From NCBI GenBank assembly GCA_002400675.1, contig NVQY01000013.1, forward strand, positions 1 through 5,520: a stretch of 5,520 nucleotides of DNA, given 5' to 3'. The notes beneath the pieces are model-generated. The model did not search any database and was not told where the DNA came from. It saw only the letters and a program-made list of their open reading frames with translations. The stretch's first letter is position 1. The number at the start of each line of letters is the position of its first letter. Shown piece by piece: positions 4,492 through 5,520 of this stretch. This DNA comes from Paracoccaceae bacterium. GTDB lineage: Bacteria > Pseudomonadota > Alphaproteobacteria > Rhodobacterales > Rhodobacteraceae. A program made the position numbers and the translations under genes.

Positions 4492-5520
4492 TTACCTGGC
4501 GCGCGACAGGGCGTTCAGCCGCAGGATCACGTTCAGGGCAAATCCGGCAAAGAACAGCGCGCCGATAGTGCCGATGGCCGCGCCGATCCGGATGCCAAGC
4601 GTCACGTCAAACACGATCCCGGCGGCGATCATCGCAAGGGCTGCAAAATGGCAAATGGCGTGGATCTTTAGCGGGGCTTCGGTGGTCAGGCTGGACAGCA
4701 ACGGCGGCCCTCCCGGCAGGCCAGAGGCGTGCATCGAGGCCAGAAACGGCATGATACGCTGCAATATCCCGGTCAGAAAGGTCAGCAGCCAACCCACCAG
4801 AACCACCAGACCAAACAGTGCCGGCGCATTGGGCAACGGCCAGTTCAAAGCAACCGCCAGCCCGATCAACAGGCCCAGCCCAAGAAATCGCCAGGACATT
4901 CGGATCATCAGAAACGACAGGCCCAGCCGTTTGCGCATACTGGTGCGCAACGCCGTGCGCATCAGGTGAAAATGCGCAAACACCGCCCCCCCCGCCGGTA
5001 GGAACGCCGCCAGGATCAGGGCTTGCACGCCCCACAACACCCCAGCCGCAAACAGGCAAAGCGCGCCAATCGCCAGCCCCAGTTGCGCCCATCCCACCCG
5101 CGCGGGCAGCCCCGGGCACAGCACGAACATCGGGATCAGCACCTGCGAAAGCCCCAGCACCAGCAACCCCATAAAACCAAACGCCGCCAGCACCATGTGC
5201 AGCCCGGCCATCCCGCTGCGGTCGGCCAACACGCCCAGATCGAAATCCACGATCAGCAGCACGCCAAGACCGGCAAACCCCACCAGCGCCGCCAAGGCTG
5301 CCCAGCCATGCGCCGCAATCACCGGCAACGACCCCGCCCGCCCCAGATTGTCCGCCGTCAACACGGCGAACACCAGCAAGCCAGCGGTCACCAGCCCTGC
5401 GCCGATCCAAAGCGCCGTCTGGTCGTAGATGCCCATGCCATAGGCCAGCACCACAATGCCGGGAATCATGATCCAGAAACTCAGCCGCGCGGGCCAGATC
5501 CGCGCCAGTGGGCGGCGGGT
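4492..5520 (-). CDS. Multi-pass membrane protein, heme-copper-oxidase-subunit-I-like, 5' end outside window
   Basis: The frame is open to the right edge: 17 codons precede the Met at 5469 (ending in RLSFWI), so that Met is probably internal and the gene starts beyond 5520. About nine or ten hydrophobic helices are visible in the 342 codons seen. Numbered from that Met, two related segments stand out: GLHMVLAAFGFMGLLVLG followed by QVLIPMFVL (89-117), and FGLVVLVGWLLTFLTGILQ followed by RIMPFLASMH (219-247). Histidines near helices (H54, H91, H166, H168, H247, H270, H274) could bind heme or metal. The pattern resembles the uncharacterised subunit-I-like/NnrS-like membrane proteins often near respiratory or nitric-oxide genes, but I cannot name the family firmly. 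A run of eight G on the coding strand (4986-4993) leaves the frame intact. It ends with TAA at 4492-4494, 101 bases before the hemerythrin gene on the same strand. Confidence 0.75.
   Translation of the reverse strand, partial: TRRPLARIWPARLSFWIMIPGIVVLAYGMGIYDQTALWIGAGLVTAGLLVFAVLTADNLGRAGSLPVIAAHGWAALAALVGFAGLGVLLIVDFDLGVLADRSGMAGLHMVLAAFGFMGLLVLGLSQVLIPMFVLCPGLPARVGWAQLGLAIGALCLFAAGVLWGVQALILAAFLPAGGAVFAHFHLMRTALRTSMRKRLGLSFLMIRMSWRFLGLGLLIGLAVALNWPLPNAPALFGLVVLVGWLLTFLTGILQRIMPFLASMHASGLPGGPPLLSSLTTEAPLKIHAICHFAALAMIAAGIVFDVTLGIRIGAAIGTIGALFFAGFALNVILRLNALSRAR

Noticed and set aside
4607..5410. 267-codon minus-strand frame overlapping the membrane protein
   Set aside because: Gly/Ala/Arg-rich out-of-frame translation typical of high GC. 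The other minus frame gives clean membrane helices through to the window edge.

Overview
The window looks like a high-GC alphaproteobacterium. Rhodobacterales or a relative is my guess from codon use and protein style; nothing here proves the taxon. It holds the end of an anaerobic aromatic-degradation operon followed by a block of leftward genes.

Left part (1-1030, + strand): the 3' end of the gene for the ATP-binding D subunit (BcrD/BadG) of class I, ATP-dependent benzoyl-CoA reductase. After 40 bases comes a small 2[4Fe-4S] ferredoxin of the Allochromatium/Thauera type, the family that feeds low-potential electrons to this reductase. The two genes form the tail of an operon whose other subunits should lie to the left of the window. 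The cell can therefore probably reduce the aromatic ring of benzoyl-CoA without oxygen.

Middle part (1060-2682, - strand): a complete thiamine-diphosphate enzyme of the acetolactate synthase/decarboxylase superfamily, substrate unknown, convergent with the ferredoxin gene. Its 195-base upstream gap carries three copies of a TGGCGC-type element that can form two mutually exclusive hairpins.

Right part (2878-5520, - strand): a two-gene unit of a hemerythrin-like HHE protein followed by a tandem-duplicated GNAT acetyltransferase. It is preceded by an AT-rich gap with a plausible sigma70 promoter. Upstream is a multi-pass membrane protein, cut by the right edge, that resembles heme-copper-oxidase-subunit-I-like proteins. 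The hemerythrin and the membrane protein suggest oxygen or nitric-oxide handling, which would suit a cell that runs an oxygen-sensitive reductase under micro-oxic or denitrifying conditions. That link is inference from neighbourhood only.

I saw no tRNA, rRNA, CRISPR array, insertion sequence or clear prophage signal. No stretch longer than 300 bases lacks a gene. Nothing here amounts to a clearly new system. The items most worth following are the duplicated acetyltransferase with its hemerythrin partner, the orphan thiamine-diphosphate enzyme, and the three-armed repeat in front of it.
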